The notes below the pieces were generated by a model that saw only the letters and a program-made list of their open reading frames with translations, had not been told where the DNA came from and searched no databases. A program made the position numbers and the translations under genes. From positions 1 to 47,959 of IMG/VR virus record IMGVR_UViG_3300022916_000027: DNA of 47,959 nt; one strand, given 5' to 3'. This document shows positions 7,132 through 13,837 of this stretch, piece after piece (the first letter of the stretch is position 1; the number at the start of each line of letters is the position of its first letter). Source of the stretch: a virus.

Positions 7132-7467
7132 ATGGCTTTGAATATTCAAGAAAAGAAGGGACAAGGAACCGCGTCCCTGAAGAAGATCACAGTCAGGGTA
7201 GCAGGGAGTTCTGTCTCGGGTGTCTTTGATCCCCAGGACGCGAACTCGAAAAGGGAGATCAAGGAACTCATGGAGGTCGTGACGGGAGAGATGTTAGGAA
7301 ATAATCGGTATCCTTCAATCTCCGTCAGTGTCTCGAATGCGCCGGTTCCCACGCCTCAGGATCTCTTCCAAAGGGCAGTAATGAGGGCAGAGAGGGCGGA
7401 GATGCTAAGGGATGAGAAGATCTCAGAGAGGAAACTAAACAAAGAGGAGAACTTCGATGGCCGCTAG
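7132..7467 (+). CDS. Early hypothetical protein, 111 aa
   Basis: SD AAGGAG in the same leader as the gene at 5784. The N-terminal half is beta-rich (SLKKITVRVAGSSVSGVF), then a charged helical tail (RAVMRAERAEMLRDEKISERK). No recognised domain. Its 3' end overlaps the next start by 11 bp. Confidence 0.72.
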   Translation: MALNIQEKKGQGTASLKKITVRVAGSSVSGVFDPQDANSKREIKELMEVVTGEMLGNNRYPSISVSVSNAPVPTPQDLFQRAVMRAERAEMLRDEKISERKLNKEENFDGR

Positions 7468-7708
7468 GAGGAAGATCGAGATTAAACTGGTTCCTCGGTG
7501 GGTAGATAAGGGTCGAGGAACTTTCGGGGAGGGTGGGGAGGAGATTATCATCAGGATTAATAAGGCCGACTTCGCGTCTCTTGTCTCTGGTTTCTTTGGG
7601 GAAGAGTCCAAGGATGGGCCGGCGAGGAGACGAAGGAATAAGGTCGGAGAAGCCCTCGCGCATTTCAACTATTTCCTCAAAGACCTGAAGAGGTTCAAGA
7701 ATGGCTAA
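7457..7708 (+). CDS. Small basic early protein, 83 aa
   Basis: Overlaps both neighbours by about 10 bp. Lys/Arg-rich (KIEIKLVPRWVDKGRG, PARRRRNKVGEALAHF), suggesting nucleic-acid contact, but no motif is recognised. Confidence 0.7.
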   Translation: MAARRKIEIKLVPRWVDKGRGTFGEGGEEIIIRINKADFASLVSGFFGEESKDGPARRRRNKVGEALAHFNYFLKDLKRFKNG

Positions 7709-8039
7709 AGTAATTCATATTCATTCTATCGGACAAGGCGTCGGAGAGACCCCGCCTGAAGAGATCGAAGTCAATGATCTCATCGCTAGCATGGATCGAG
7801 AGATTCCGCTGGCCCGAGTCACAGATTCTTTCGTGCTGACTGGTGCGATCATCTTCGTTTGTGAGCGGGTGTGGAGGGGGGAGGACGGGAGCGAAAGAGT
7901 GGAGCATCTGTACTGGGGACCGTTAGGAGAATATTCCAGTCCTCAGGAATACATCGGCCAGTGGGTAGCTCAGATCGGCTGGGATTTACTCACTTGGCAG
8001 ACAGGTGGCGAAGGGCCGCTAGGAATAGAAGGAGAATAG
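7701..8039 (+). CDS. Early hypothetical protein, 112 aa
   Basis: Acidic, mixed alpha/beta protein. The segment VLTGAIIFVCERVWRGEDGSERVEHLYWG looks like a beta hairpin core. Overlaps the upstream gene by 8 bp. No recognised family. Confidence 0.72.
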   Translation: MAKVIHIHSIGQGVGETPPEEIEVNDLIASMDREIPLARVTDSFVLTGAIIFVCERVWRGEDGSERVEHLYWGPLGEYSSPQEYIGQWVAQIGWDLLTWQTGGEGPLGIEGE

Positions 8040-8041
8040 CC

Positions 8042-8194
8042 ATGACCATTATCGGATATCTCAAGACCAATCTCGGAATCGACGGCGACTTCATGAGGGA
8101 GTACAAGAGTCTCTCGATGGAGGATAAGGTTGAGCTCAAGGCCTGGGCCGTGGAAGAGATGAAGATCCTCGGGATCGAGATCGAGGAGAAGTAG
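8042..8194 (+). CDS. Very small early protein, 50 aa
   Basis: ATG at 8042, 2 bp after the preceding stop, with AAGGAGAATAGCC immediately upstream. A longer upstream extension of the frame would overlap the neighbouring gene and lacks an SD. Helical (GDFMREYKSLSMEDKVELKAWAVEEMK). Followed by a strong terminator, so it ends the 5.6-8.2 kb transcription unit. Confidence 0.72.
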   Translation: MTIIGYLKTNLGIDGDFMREYKSLSMEDKVELKAWAVEEMKILGIEIEEK

Positions 8195-8206
8195 CCTTCA
8201 GTAATT

Positions 8207-8240
8207 GAGGGAGAGTCTTCAAGACTCTCCCTCTTTTCTT
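8207..8240 (+). terminator. Rho-independent terminator
   Basis: Perfect stem GAGGGAGAGTC / GACTCTCCCTC with a short loop, followed by TTTTCTT. Lies 12 bp after the stop at 8194. Confidence 0.9.
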
Positions 8241-8261
8241 ATCCTTAGAAGGAGAGAAGAG

Positions 8262-8456
8262 ATGATAGGAGATTGTCGGGGCTGTCGAAAGACTAACGTA
8301 GCGCTCTCAGTCGTCCGGACGAAGTATGGGCTTAAGTCTCTTTGCGTAGATTGCAGGAGGGTCCTTAAGGTCAGACGGCGGGAAGTTCTGCGCTCTCGAT
8401 ATTATCAGCGAGAGCCAGTTCGCAGCGTTCAGAAGGATCTCTTGGAGTGGAATTAA
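8262..8456 (+). CDS. Small zinc-ribbon protein
   Basis: 64 aa. The frame is open from within the terminator, but ATG at 8262 with GAAGGAGAGAAGAG upstream is the sensible start. Residues 5-8 are CRGC and a second CVDC follows about 23 residues later, giving a CxxC-Xn-CxxC zinc ribbon. The C-terminal half is strongly basic (RRVLKVRRREVLRSRYYQR). Likely nucleic-acid binding. A 23-bp palindrome starts 4 bp after its stop. Confidence 0.75.
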   Translation: MIGDCRGCRKTNVALSVVRTKYGLKSLCVDCRRVLKVRRREVLRSRYYQREPVRSVQKDLLEWN

Positions 8457-8459
8457 CGT

Positions 8460-8482
8460 CTCTGTTCATATAATGAACAGAG
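8460..8482. repeat. 23-bp palindrome copy
   Basis: CTCTGTTCA-TATAA-TGAACAGAG, both arms perfect. Intergenic, 24 nt upstream of the ATG at 8506. Confidence 0.9.
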
Positions 8483-8505
8483 TTAGAGAAAAGGAAGGAA
8501 GAGAG

Positions 8506-8733
8506 ATGAGAAGAAAGAAGTGGCACTTGAAGAAGACAGAAGAATGGGCAGGATCGTCAGTCTTGCTAGCTTGTGGTAGAGTTACTAACGGCATGCGCTG
8601 GTTTTATTCTCCTACTTTATTTCTGGAAGATAGTGAGGACAACGATCTGAACTGCAAGATTTGTGATAAGATAGCGAGGGGCGGGGTGGAGGGCGGAAGG
8701 GTGGGGGGCGGAGGGGAGCCGAGCGATGGCTAA
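8506..8733 (+). CDS. Small Cys-containing early protein
   Basis: 75 aa. An earlier ATG at 8473 lies inside the palindrome; ATG at 8506 with AAGGAAGGAAGAG upstream is preferred. Cys residues (LLACGRV, and CKIC near residue 50) could bind zinc, and the spacing resembles phage proteins that carry a tryptophan-rich core and terminal CxxC. The C-terminus is Gly-rich. Overlaps the next gene by 8 bp. Confidence 0.6.
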   Translation: MRRKKWHLKKTEEWAGSSVLLACGRVTNGMRWFYSPTLFLEDSEDNDLNCKICDKIARGGVEGGRVGGGGEPSDG

Positions 8734-9094
8734 TACCTTGAATGTCCAGACTCATCTGGATGCCAGGCTTTTCGCGGATATTATCCGGTGGATGAAAGCG
8801 GAAGGCTTGGAGCATCGGGGGAATTATTCCAGCGTTGTTAGGCTCCTCTTGACAGCTGTTCAGAAAGAGCAGAAGGCGGAGTTCTTCCAAGACACGGATT
8901 CCGCCCTCACCTTTCTGGCCTCGGAAGGTTTCTCGATTGCCCAGCTGAAGGGAGATAAGAAAGGGAAGCTATTCCGAGCACTTTCAGCTGAAGCTGTCCA
9001 GCAAGCGCAGAGAGAAGAGGAGGAGAGGGAAGCTCCCCCGGTCGAGGAAGGGAAGCTAGACGAAGTCCTTGCACTTTTCCAGGAGGAAGATTAG
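8726..9094 (+). CDS. Putative ribbon-helix-helix-like DNA-binding protein
   Basis: 122 aa. The N-terminus (NTLNVQTHLDARLFADIIRWMKAEG, then NYSSVVRLLL) has the beta-strand plus two-helix layout of CopG/Arc-type regulators. The rest is acidic and helical (EEEEREAPPVEEG). It is a candidate transcription regulator of the early arm, but no operator can be linked to it from sequence. Overlaps the upstream gene by 8 bp. Confidence 0.6.
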   Translation: MANTLNVQTHLDARLFADIIRWMKAEGLEHRGNYSSVVRLLLTAVQKEQKAEFFQDTDSALTFLASEGFSIAQLKGDKKGKLFRALSAEAVQQAQREEEEREAPPVEEGKLDEVLALFQEED

Positions 9095-9202
9095 ATGGAC
9101 CAGATAGAGAAGGTGCTCAAAGGTATTTTCTTCCTCATCATCTGTTATTTCCTTAGCGCGGGGGTATTATGGCTTCTAGGTCAGATAGCATCAAGGCTTT
9201 AG
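9095..9202 (+). CDS. 35-aa membrane mini-protein
   Basis: ATG directly after the preceding stop, SD AGGAGG 8-9 nt upstream inside the previous gene. Translation: MDQIEKVLKG, then a single hydrophobic helix (IFFLIICYFLSAGVLWLLG), ending QIASRL. One transmembrane segment. Filling the gap between two genes with overlaps and a good SD supports it. Could be an inner-membrane effector or superinfection factor; function unknown. Confidence 0.65.
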   Translation: MDQIEKVLKGIFFLIICYFLSAGVLWLLGQIASRL

Positions 9203-9342
9203 AAGAAGAGATCGTGAAGCTCGCAAAGATCGAGATTGAGATGCGAATCCAGTATCATAACGTGACTCAAAGCCTCAACTCGAAGAAAGTCGAACTTAAC
9301 TACCTCAAGAGTCTGGAGAGAAAAGCTAATGGCATTGGATAA
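9169..9342 (+). CDS. 57-aa coiled-coil protein
   Basis: Starts ATG inside the end of the membrane mini-protein frame and ends 14 bp into the next gene. One long charged helix (ALEEEIVKLAKIEIEM, LNSKKVELNYLKSLER). No strong SD (GCGGGGGTATT precedes). Overlap with both neighbours and coiled-coil make-up support a real small gene. Confidence 0.55.
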   Translation: MASRSDSIKALEEEIVKLAKIEIEMRIQYHNVTQSLNSKKVELNYLKSLERKANGIG

Positions 9343-9685
9343 GTTCAAAGCTCCCGAGATCGCGCCCGAAGCCATCTCTACCCTCGACCGCCTCCTCACG
9401 ATCATCTGCGAGCAAGGGATGTTTGAGAAGAGCTGGCAGGAAGCTATCATCAAGATCCTCCTCCTCAATCCCAGCGCCAGGTTAGATAGGCTAGCCGGAA
9501 AGCTGAAGAACATTCAAAAGATCTGTGATCAGCATGAGGATCTGAGGAGCATCGCCAGCTATGCGATCTCTCTCGCGGAGAAGGACGTAGAGGAAGTAGC
9601 CACCGGGATCAAGTTATTCGAGGAACTCAAAGCATTCGAGGAAGAGGAAGGAGAGCAAGAAGATGAGGACAGCAACGCAAGTTAG
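9329..9685 (+). CDS. Early helical protein, 118 aa
   Basis: SD GGAGAG 9 nt upstream. All-helical (STLDRLLTIICEQGMFEKSW, IKILLLNPSARLDRLAGKL) with a strongly acidic C-terminal tail (EEEEGEQEDED). Domain unknown. Overlaps the next gene by 23 bp. Confidence 0.7.
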   Translation: MALDKFKAPEIAPEAISTLDRLLTIICEQGMFEKSWQEAIIKILLLNPSARLDRLAGKLKNIQKICDQHEDLRSIASYAISLAEKDVEEVATGIKLFEELKAFEEEEGEQEDEDSNAS

Positions 9686-10103
9686 AATAGACGGAATGCA
9701 CAGAGGAGAGACAAAGAATGAGCGGATTCAAAAACTCTATGATATCTGCTATGATCTCGCCCTTCAGCTTGAGGTTCAAGATCGAAACAGTAGATCTCTT
9801 CAAGAAAGCAGCGCGGCGCAAGATGCCAAGATCGGAGAGTTCGTAGATCGACTCCTCGCGAAGAAAGCAAGAGAGGAAGGGGAGGAGCTGGAACCTTACC
9901 GAATCAATCGAGAAGTACACGAGGAGCTTTCACAAGTGGTTAGCTATCTCCACACCATTACAGTAATTGTCGAAAGTCGAATTCAAGAGGAGGAAAGAGA
10001 AAATACAGCTAGCGCTGCTCGAATAGTGCGCTTCCTTATTGACCTGAAGAAAGATTTATTACAGATAGATGAAAATCTTGGGGCCGTTCTCAACGATAGC
10101 TAA
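9663..10103 (+). CDS. Early helical protein, 146 aa
   Basis: SD GGAGAGCAAG upstream. Long helices with heptad-like spacing (YDICYDLALQLEVQDRN; KKDLLQIDENLGAVL). No recognised domain. Last gene before the promoter at 10128. Confidence 0.7.
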   Translation: MRTATQVRIDGMHRGETKNERIQKLYDICYDLALQLEVQDRNSRSLQESSAAQDAKIGEFVDRLLAKKAREEGEELEPYRINREVHEELSQVVSYLHTITVIVESRIQEEERENTASAARIVRFLIDLKKDLLQIDENLGAVLNDS

Positions 10104-10127
10104 AAAACCAAACTCCCAAAATAATCA

Positions 10128-10156
10128 TTGACAACGGGGGAAACTTTCCATATATT
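10128..10156 (+). promoter_or_regulatory. Middle/early promoter, TTGACA-N17-TATATT
   Basis: TTGACA at 10128-10133, 17-nt spacer, TATATT at 10151-10156. The spacer holds GGGGGAAA..TTTCC, like the dyad in the 5499 promoter. Transcription would start near 10163 and read the gene at 10554 through a ~390-nt leader. Confidence 0.85.
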
Positions 10157-10173
10157 TGTTATACATTCTAAAT

Positions 10174-10311
10174 ATGAATGGTCGCTCCTGGTTGGGAGCC
10201 TTGAAGGGAGGTGAGTCCGATGTCTTAAGAAAGCTCCACGGGGTTGTCTCCTTTAATTCTCTGATGCCATCTTATAGGAAAAAAGAAAGGCCGAGGGCCG
10301 AAAGGGGATAA
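10174..10311 (+). CDS. Possible 45-aa leader peptide
   Basis: ATG about 11 nt after the predicted transcript start, so nearly leaderless, and no SD visible. Translation begins MNGRSWLGALKGGESDVLRK and ends in a basic tail. May be spurious; listed because it is the longest frame in an otherwise gene-free leader. Confidence 0.25.
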   Translation: MNGRSWLGALKGGESDVLRKLHGVVSFNSLMPSYRKKERPRAERG

Positions 10312-10341
10312 GACGGCGATGGTTTAGATTGATTCCCACAT

Positions 10342-10364
10342 CTCTGTTCAAATAATGAACAGAG
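10342..10364. repeat. 23-bp palindrome copy
   Basis: CTCTGTTCA-AATAA-TGAACAGAG, both arms perfect. Followed 14 bp later by a half-conserved copy (TGTTCA-TAATA-GGAACAG, 10379-10401). Both lie in the leader of the gene at 10554. Confidence 0.9.
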
Positions 10365-10553
10365 TTGAAGAATTCTAAAGATGTTCATAATAGGAACAGG
10401 CCTCAACGCGAGGCGCAATAAGGGGAGGGAAGGAAATTTGATCTCAAGAATGATTTCCCGAGGCAGTTGGGGAACAAGGACTTGGGAGAAAACAGGGCCT
10501 TCCCTCCTCTCTTCAAACCCAATCTTCCTAGCGGAAGAAAGGAAAGTAAGATC

Positions 10554-11009
10554 ATGAGTAAGAAAGAAACGCCGCAGACGCCGAACGAAGCTACCAAAGC
10601 TCCAGTCGCAGACGCTCCCGTCGAGGAGAAGGCTGAGAAGGCGCAGGATAACACCATCTCCGTGAAGTCCAAGAAGAGCGGGAATGAGATCGAGTTCGAG
10701 AAGAACTTCGGAAGTTCTTTGAAGGAAGCTGTCGAGCTCTTCGGTGAAGAGATCGTCCTGACGAACTTCAAAGCCCAAGCCACGATCAAGATCCAGGCCG
10801 CCGTCCGAACGACCCTCGACAAGGGCGGAACGCTCGCGGAAGCCGCGAAGCTGGCCGAGGAATGGAAGCCGGGAGTCGTCCGACGCTCCGGTGCCCCGAA
10901 GCAGAATCCGGTTCAGGCCGTCCTCGCCGGTGTCGCCTCTGGCAAGATCGACGCAACGGAGCTGCGAGAGCTCCTGGCGAAGTTGGAAGCGCAGCAGGCC
11001 GCAGAGTAG
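10554..11009 (+). CDS. Abundant-looking early protein of unknown function
   Basis: 151 aa. ATG at 10554 with GAAAGGAAAGTAAGATC upstream is preferred over an upstream non-ATG start. The N-terminal ~45 residues are Ala/Pro/Lys/Glu-rich and disordered. A structured core (IEFEKNFGSSLKEAVELFG, FKAQATIKIQAAVRTTL) is followed by a linker (VVRRSGAPKQNPV) and a C-terminal helical hairpin. It is the only gene between a strong promoter and a strong terminator, so it should be highly expressed. It could be a nucleic-acid-binding or scaffolding factor; no family recognised. Confidence 0.78.
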   Translation: MSKKETPQTPNEATKAPVADAPVEEKAEKAQDNTISVKSKKSGNEIEFEKNFGSSLKEAVELFGEEIVLTNFKAQATIKIQAAVRTTLDKGGTLAEAAKLAEEWKPGVVRRSGAPKQNPVQAVLAGVASGKIDATELRELLAKLEAQQAAE

Positions 11010-11047
11010 CTCTTTCCTTGACCAGGCAGTGTCGCTGGTCGCTTGAG

Positions 11048-11084
11048 GGCAGGCGGGGAAGTGTCTCCCGCCTGCCTTTCTTCT
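11048..11084 (+). terminator. Rho-independent terminator
   Basis: Perfect 10-bp GC-rich stem GGCAGGCGGG / CCCGCCTGCC with a 9-nt loop, followed by TTTCTTCT. Ends the single-gene unit 10554-11009. Confidence 0.92.
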
Positions 11085-11109
11085 AACCATAAAAGGATCT
11101 TCTACTCTC

Positions 11110-11283
11110 ATGCTAAAAGCCCTCCTCGCAATCTTTGGAGCTGAGCTACCACAATGGCTCTCAGATCTCAAGGCCGTGGAAGGAACTAAAAATGACAGAA
11201 GATCACGCATTACCCGAAAGCTTAGGGCTAAGAAGAATGAAAGCCGGCCTCTCCAAACCTATTACCGAGCAAGACGAGGTTGA
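11110..11283 (+). CDS. Possible 57-aa small protein
   Basis: Frame starting MLKALLAIFGAELPQWLSDL and ending in a basic tail. AAAGGA lies about 14 nt upstream, too far for a good SD, and it overlaps the better-supported gene at 11192 by 92 bp. Codon choice looks phage-like in its first 27 codons. Low confidence. Confidence 0.25.
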   Translation: MLKALLAIFGAELPQWLSDLKAVEGTKNDRRSRITRKLRAKKNESRPLQTYYRARRG

Positions 11284-11518
11284 AGGAAGATGGATCTATT
11301 GGGAGGAGGAGTTTCGAGAAATTGTCGGGCTTTGGGATCAGGAGAAAAAACCTGGTTATGTCAAAGCGACATCTTCGACGCACTCTGGCTTTGCTTGTGT
11401 TTCCCTTCAAGATCCTGACGTGGCCCTCCTTTCAGTCCGAGCCGGGGAGTTATTAAAGAAGGGCCTGGATCATCTACACCTCAGAGAACTAGAAGAATTA
11501 GAAGGAGAGTTAGCTTGA
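11192..11518 (+). CDS. Hypothetical protein, 108 aa
   Basis: ATG at 11192 preceded by GGAAGGAACTAAAA; an upstream non-ATG start lacks an SD. Mixed alpha/beta, with WIYWEEEFREIVGLWDQ and a C-terminal helix (LLKKGLDHLHLRELEELEGE). The stop overlaps the ATG of the cytidine deaminase gene (ATGA type), so the two are translationally coupled. Function unknown. Confidence 0.7.
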   Translation: MTEDHALPESLGLRRMKAGLSKPITEQDEVEGRWIYWEEEFREIVGLWDQEKKPGYVKATSSTHSGFACVSLQDPDVALLSVRAGELLKKGLDHLHLRELEELEGELA

Positions 11519-11925
11519 TGAATAAACTAGATCCAAAGGTTTCCGAAGCACTCATTCTTAGCGCCAGGAACGGTGCTGCTCGCGCTGTCAATCCGCTGAC
11601 TGGCATCAACGTCGGAGCTGCAGTCCTTACCTCCAACGAGGATGTCTTCATCGGCTTCAATATTGAGAGCGCCTCCTCAGCTGGGATTCTCTGTGCCGAG
11701 CGGGTCGCTATAGTCAATGCCTTGCTGAGCGACTCCGCAGCAAGAATCCTTGCCCTCGCAGTTACTGTTCCTGGCGCAACTCTTAAGAGTCAGAAGATGA
11801 GTTGTGGGACTTGTCGGCAGTTCATGTCCGGGATTCTGGCTCCCGAAGCTTGGATCATTGTCGATACCGTCGGGCACTTCCGCCTTGAAGAACTCATCCC
11901 AGATCCTTATCGGAGGAAACAATGA
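11518..11925 (+). CDS. cdd: Cytidine/deoxycytidine deaminase
   Basis: 135 aa, the usual length for homotetrameric zinc cytidine deaminases. ATG at 11518 (an upstream TTG is less likely), SD AAGGAG. Signature motifs: substrate-binding FNIESAS (47-53), zinc and catalytic site CAE (59-61, in GILCAERVAI) and the second zinc ligand pair SCGTCRQ (C96, C99). The family hydrolyses cytidine or deoxycytidine to the uridine form. In phage it feeds dUMP/dTMP synthesis from host nucleotides. It fits a nucleotide-metabolism role ahead of the replication genes, and is notable beside a polymerase with a uracil-glycosylase domain. Confidence 0.9.
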   Translation: MNKLDPKVSEALILSARNGAARAVNPLTGINVGAAVLTSNEDVFIGFNIESASSAGILCAERVAIVNALLSDSAARILALAVTVPGATLKSQKMSCGTCRQFMSGILAPEAWIIVDTVGHFRLEELIPDPYRRKQ

Positions 11926-12224
11926 AGGTCTTCATCATCAACTCCTCTGGTCATGACTTCAGCAAGGCTGAGAAGTTCGGCGAGCTGGTCGTGATGACTG
12001 AGGGGACAGTTAACAAATACTCAATAACCTCGATGGCTCGGAACTTCCAACCTTTCATTGAAGAGAGCCAGCCTGATGACTTTCTCCTTCAAAGTGGGCC
12101 TGTCGTTCTTAGCATGATTGCAGCTTCGATGTTCGCGGAGAAACATGGAATCCTTAACCTCCTCCTTTGGAGATCGGAGGAAGACGGAAATGACCGTTAT
12201 GTTCAAAGGACGCTGAGACTTTGA
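11922..12224 (+). CDS. Hypothetical protein, 100 aa
   Basis: ATGA overlap with the deaminase. Starts MKVFIINSSGHDFSKAEKFGEL and contains DFLLQSGPVVLSMIAASMF, a Rossmann-like beta-loop-helix pattern. Homologues in other phages look like small alpha/beta proteins of unknown role (inference from general pattern). A TTG-start membrane ORF overlaps its end. Confidence 0.7.
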   Translation: MKVFIINSSGHDFSKAEKFGELVVMTEGTVNKYSITSMARNFQPFIEESQPDDFLLQSGPVVLSMIAASMFAEKHGILNLLLWRSEEDGNDRYVQRTLRL

Positions 12225-12346
12225 TTGAGTTTATCTTCATCATAACTGTCCTTCCCTTCCTCATCTTCATGGGAACGACGTTCGTTAGTTTCCTTTACCT
12301 CGCTGGAATCTTAAAGAAGAAAGATAGAAGGAGAAAGAAGAGATGA
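12221..12346 (+). CDS. 41-aa membrane mini-protein (TTG start)
   Basis: TTG at 12221 overlaps the upstream stop, and its own stop overlaps the ATG at 12343 (ATGA). One strong transmembrane helix (IEFIFIITVLPFLIFMG, VSFLYLAGI), then a very basic tail (KKKDRRRKKR), a positive-inside anchor. Exact tiling between two genes supports it; the TTG start without an obvious SD is the weakness. Confidence 0.5.
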   Translation: MIEFIFIITVLPFLIFMGTTFVSFLYLAGILKKKDRRRKKR

Positions 12347-13305
12347 AAGAACTTGAGATCTGGGGCGTTCAAGATGCCACGAAGATTCAAGAATATATGA
12401 GCTGTCCGAGACATTACTTCTATCGCTACGTCCTTGGATGGGAGCCAGAAGAGCCTAACATTCATCTGGTCTTCGGTTCCGCCTGGCATGAGGCGATGGA
12501 AGTCCTCCTCCTCGAAGGTTACAATCTGGACGCAGTCACCAACGCGACGAATGCCTTCATGAAGTGCTTCCGAGAAGAGTTCCCTCCGGAAGGCGATATG
12601 ATCTATGCGCCGAAGACTCCCGAGAATGCTCTTCGTGGTCTCCTCCAGTATTGCGAGCAGTATCGAGAGGATGACTTCGAGGTCCTCCACACTGAAGTCG
12701 CCGGAAGCGTGATGGTCAGTGAGACTCGCCAGCTTCACTTCAAAACTGACGCGATCATCCGCGACGAGGGCCAGATCTTCTCCCTCGAGCATAAGACTGG
12801 AAGGTACTACAACGCGAAGTGGGCGGATGGCTGGAGGCAAAAGATGCAAGTCGGTGTCTACACTCATGTCCTCTATTGCCTTTACGATCCGAAAGAAGTC
12901 TTCGGGATCAAGATCAATGGATTCTTCCCAAAGAATCCGCCGAAGCTGAAGAAGAACGGAGAACCTTACGCGAATCAGAATGATAGCGAGTTCCATCGAG
13001 TCCCAATCCGGCGGACCGTTCCAGCTATGAACGAATGGCTGACGATGACGAATAGCTATCTCGACGATCTCGAGGACGATTTCTCTGATCTTCTTGAAGA
13101 TGGCCTTGAGGAAGAGGAAGTTATGACTTGCTTCCGAAAGAACACCGAAGCTTGCACAAACTACAGTGGTTGCCCGTTCCTCGACTATTGCGTTCTCTGG
13201 CCTAACCCTCTCCAACATCGAGATGCACCGCCGCTAGGCTTCCGTGAACGTCACTGGGATCCTCGCAGTAAGCAGGAAACTGCCAAGGAGGTAGTAAAGT
13301 TATGA
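12343..13305 (+). CDS. RecB/Cas4-like PD-(D/E)XK exonuclease with Fe-S cluster
   Basis: 320 aa, SD AAGGAGAAAGAAG. Motifs of the PDDEXK RecB/AddB/Cas4 group: SCPRHYFYRY (Cys21), FGSAWHEAME (H49), KTDAII (D136) and LEHKTG (E149, K151), then QVGVYTHVL. Three more cysteines near 271, 277 and 283 (CTNYSGCPFLDYC) complete a four-Cys arrangement typical of a [4Fe-4S] cluster that staples the fold. The family degrades or resects DNA ends. Position beside a Sak4-like ATPase suggests a role in phage recombination or replication, or host DNA breakdown. Confidence 0.88.
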   Translation: MKELEIWGVQDATKIQEYMSCPRHYFYRYVLGWEPEEPNIHLVFGSAWHEAMEVLLLEGYNLDAVTNATNAFMKCFREEFPPEGDMIYAPKTPENALRGLLQYCEQYREDDFEVLHTEVAGSVMVSETRQLHFKTDAIIRDEGQIFSLEHKTGRYYNAKWADGWRQKMQVGVYTHVLYCLYDPKEVFGIKINGFFPKNPPKLKKNGEPYANQNDSEFHRVPIRRTVPAMNEWLTMTNSYLDDLEDDFSDLLEDGLEEEEVMTCFRKNTEACTNYSGCPFLDYCVLWPNPLQHRDAPPLGFRERHWDPRSKQETAKEVVKL

Positions 13306-13487
13306 GTACTTCAAGAAGCCTCGTAGTCTCAGCTGAAGCGGTCTCCATTTCGGATTCTCCGAAAGGTGGAATGATCGTGAAGATCACTAACCCAAGCACC
13401 ACGGAACTCACCAAACTGATCCGTGATGCGGCCAGGCTCCTTCATTTTAGGTTGGAGCAAGAGAGAGGAGGAAAGAAAGAGGTATGA
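13302..13487 (+). CDS. Small hypothetical protein, 61 aa
   Basis: ATGA overlap with the nuclease gene, SD AAGGAGG. Contains a beta strand (GGMIVKITNPS) and a C-terminal helix (LIRDAARLLHFRLEQERGG). No recognised domain. Confidence 0.7.
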   Translation: MSTSRSLVVSAEAVSISDSPKGGMIVKITNPSTTELTKLIRDAARLLHFRLEQERGGKKEV

Positions 13488-13837
13488 GAAATCCAGTATC
13501 TTGGACGGCGTTAATCCTCGCCATCCTCGCTATCGCTGTTCAGTTCTATCCTGAAGGAAAAGAGAAGGAAGAGCCGAAAGCTGTCCTAACTCTCGACGTG
13601 CGGAATGATAGCTTGGTCCTCGAAAGCAATCTTCCGCCAACGGAAGCTAGCCTTCCAATCATCAGAGCGTTTGAGAGCCAGAGCGGAAATGTCATCAATC
13701 GCGCTCGCGTCGTCATTGACTCGCTCTCTTTCGTCAATCTTCAGCTGAGCAAGATCGTCGCTACGCAGTCCCTTCATATTCAAGGATTGCAAGCGGAAGT
13801 TTCTCGGCTGGACTCACTTGCTGGAGAAGGAAGATGA
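13484..13837 (+). CDS. Membrane-anchored coiled-coil protein
   Basis: 117 aa, ATGA overlap, SD AGAGGAGGAAAG. N-terminal signal anchor (WTALILAILAIAVQFYP), a linker rich in Lys/Glu, and a C-terminal heptad-like helix (LQLSKIVATQSLHIQGLQAEVSRLDSL). The shape resembles Rz-type spanins, but it is in the replication arm rather than the lysis cassette, so that is only a possibility. It may anchor a replication or host-interaction factor at the membrane. Confidence 0.7.
   Translation: MRNPVSWTALILAILAIAVQFYPEGKEKEEPKAVLTLDVRNDSLVLESNLPPTEASLPIIRAFESQSGNVINRARVVIDSLSFVNLQLSKIVATQSLHIQGLQAEVSRLDSLAGEGR

Larger units (their letters stand above)
10157..10553 (+). other. Long structured leader upstream of the 10554 gene
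   Basis: About 390 nt without a firm gene. It contains a possible 45-codon ORF (10174-10311), a perfect SD (GGGAGGTGA) ahead of a two-codon ORF ATG-TCT-TAA (~10219-10227), a 23-bp palindrome (10342-10364) with a weak second copy (10379-10401), and GC-rich dyads (GGCCGAGGGCC; CTCAACGCGAGG). The leader length and mini-ORF suggest post-transcriptional control such as attenuation or a cis-acting RNA. No known riboswitch is recognised. Confidence 0.5.

Noticed and set aside
10272-11210. A 312-codon minus-strand ORF opposite 10272-11210
   Set aside because: Shadow of the plus-strand gene 10554-11009 and its leader; no SD, odd composition, and it would cross a strong terminator.
12295-13218. A 307-codon minus-strand ORF
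   Set aside because: Complement of the RecB-like nuclease gene, which has clear catalytic motifs; no protein family fits the minus frame.
13484-13837. Assigning the membrane coiled-coil protein as the Rz spanin
   Set aside because: It is in the early replication arm, far from the endolysin, and has no nested Rz1 lipoprotein frame that I could find.
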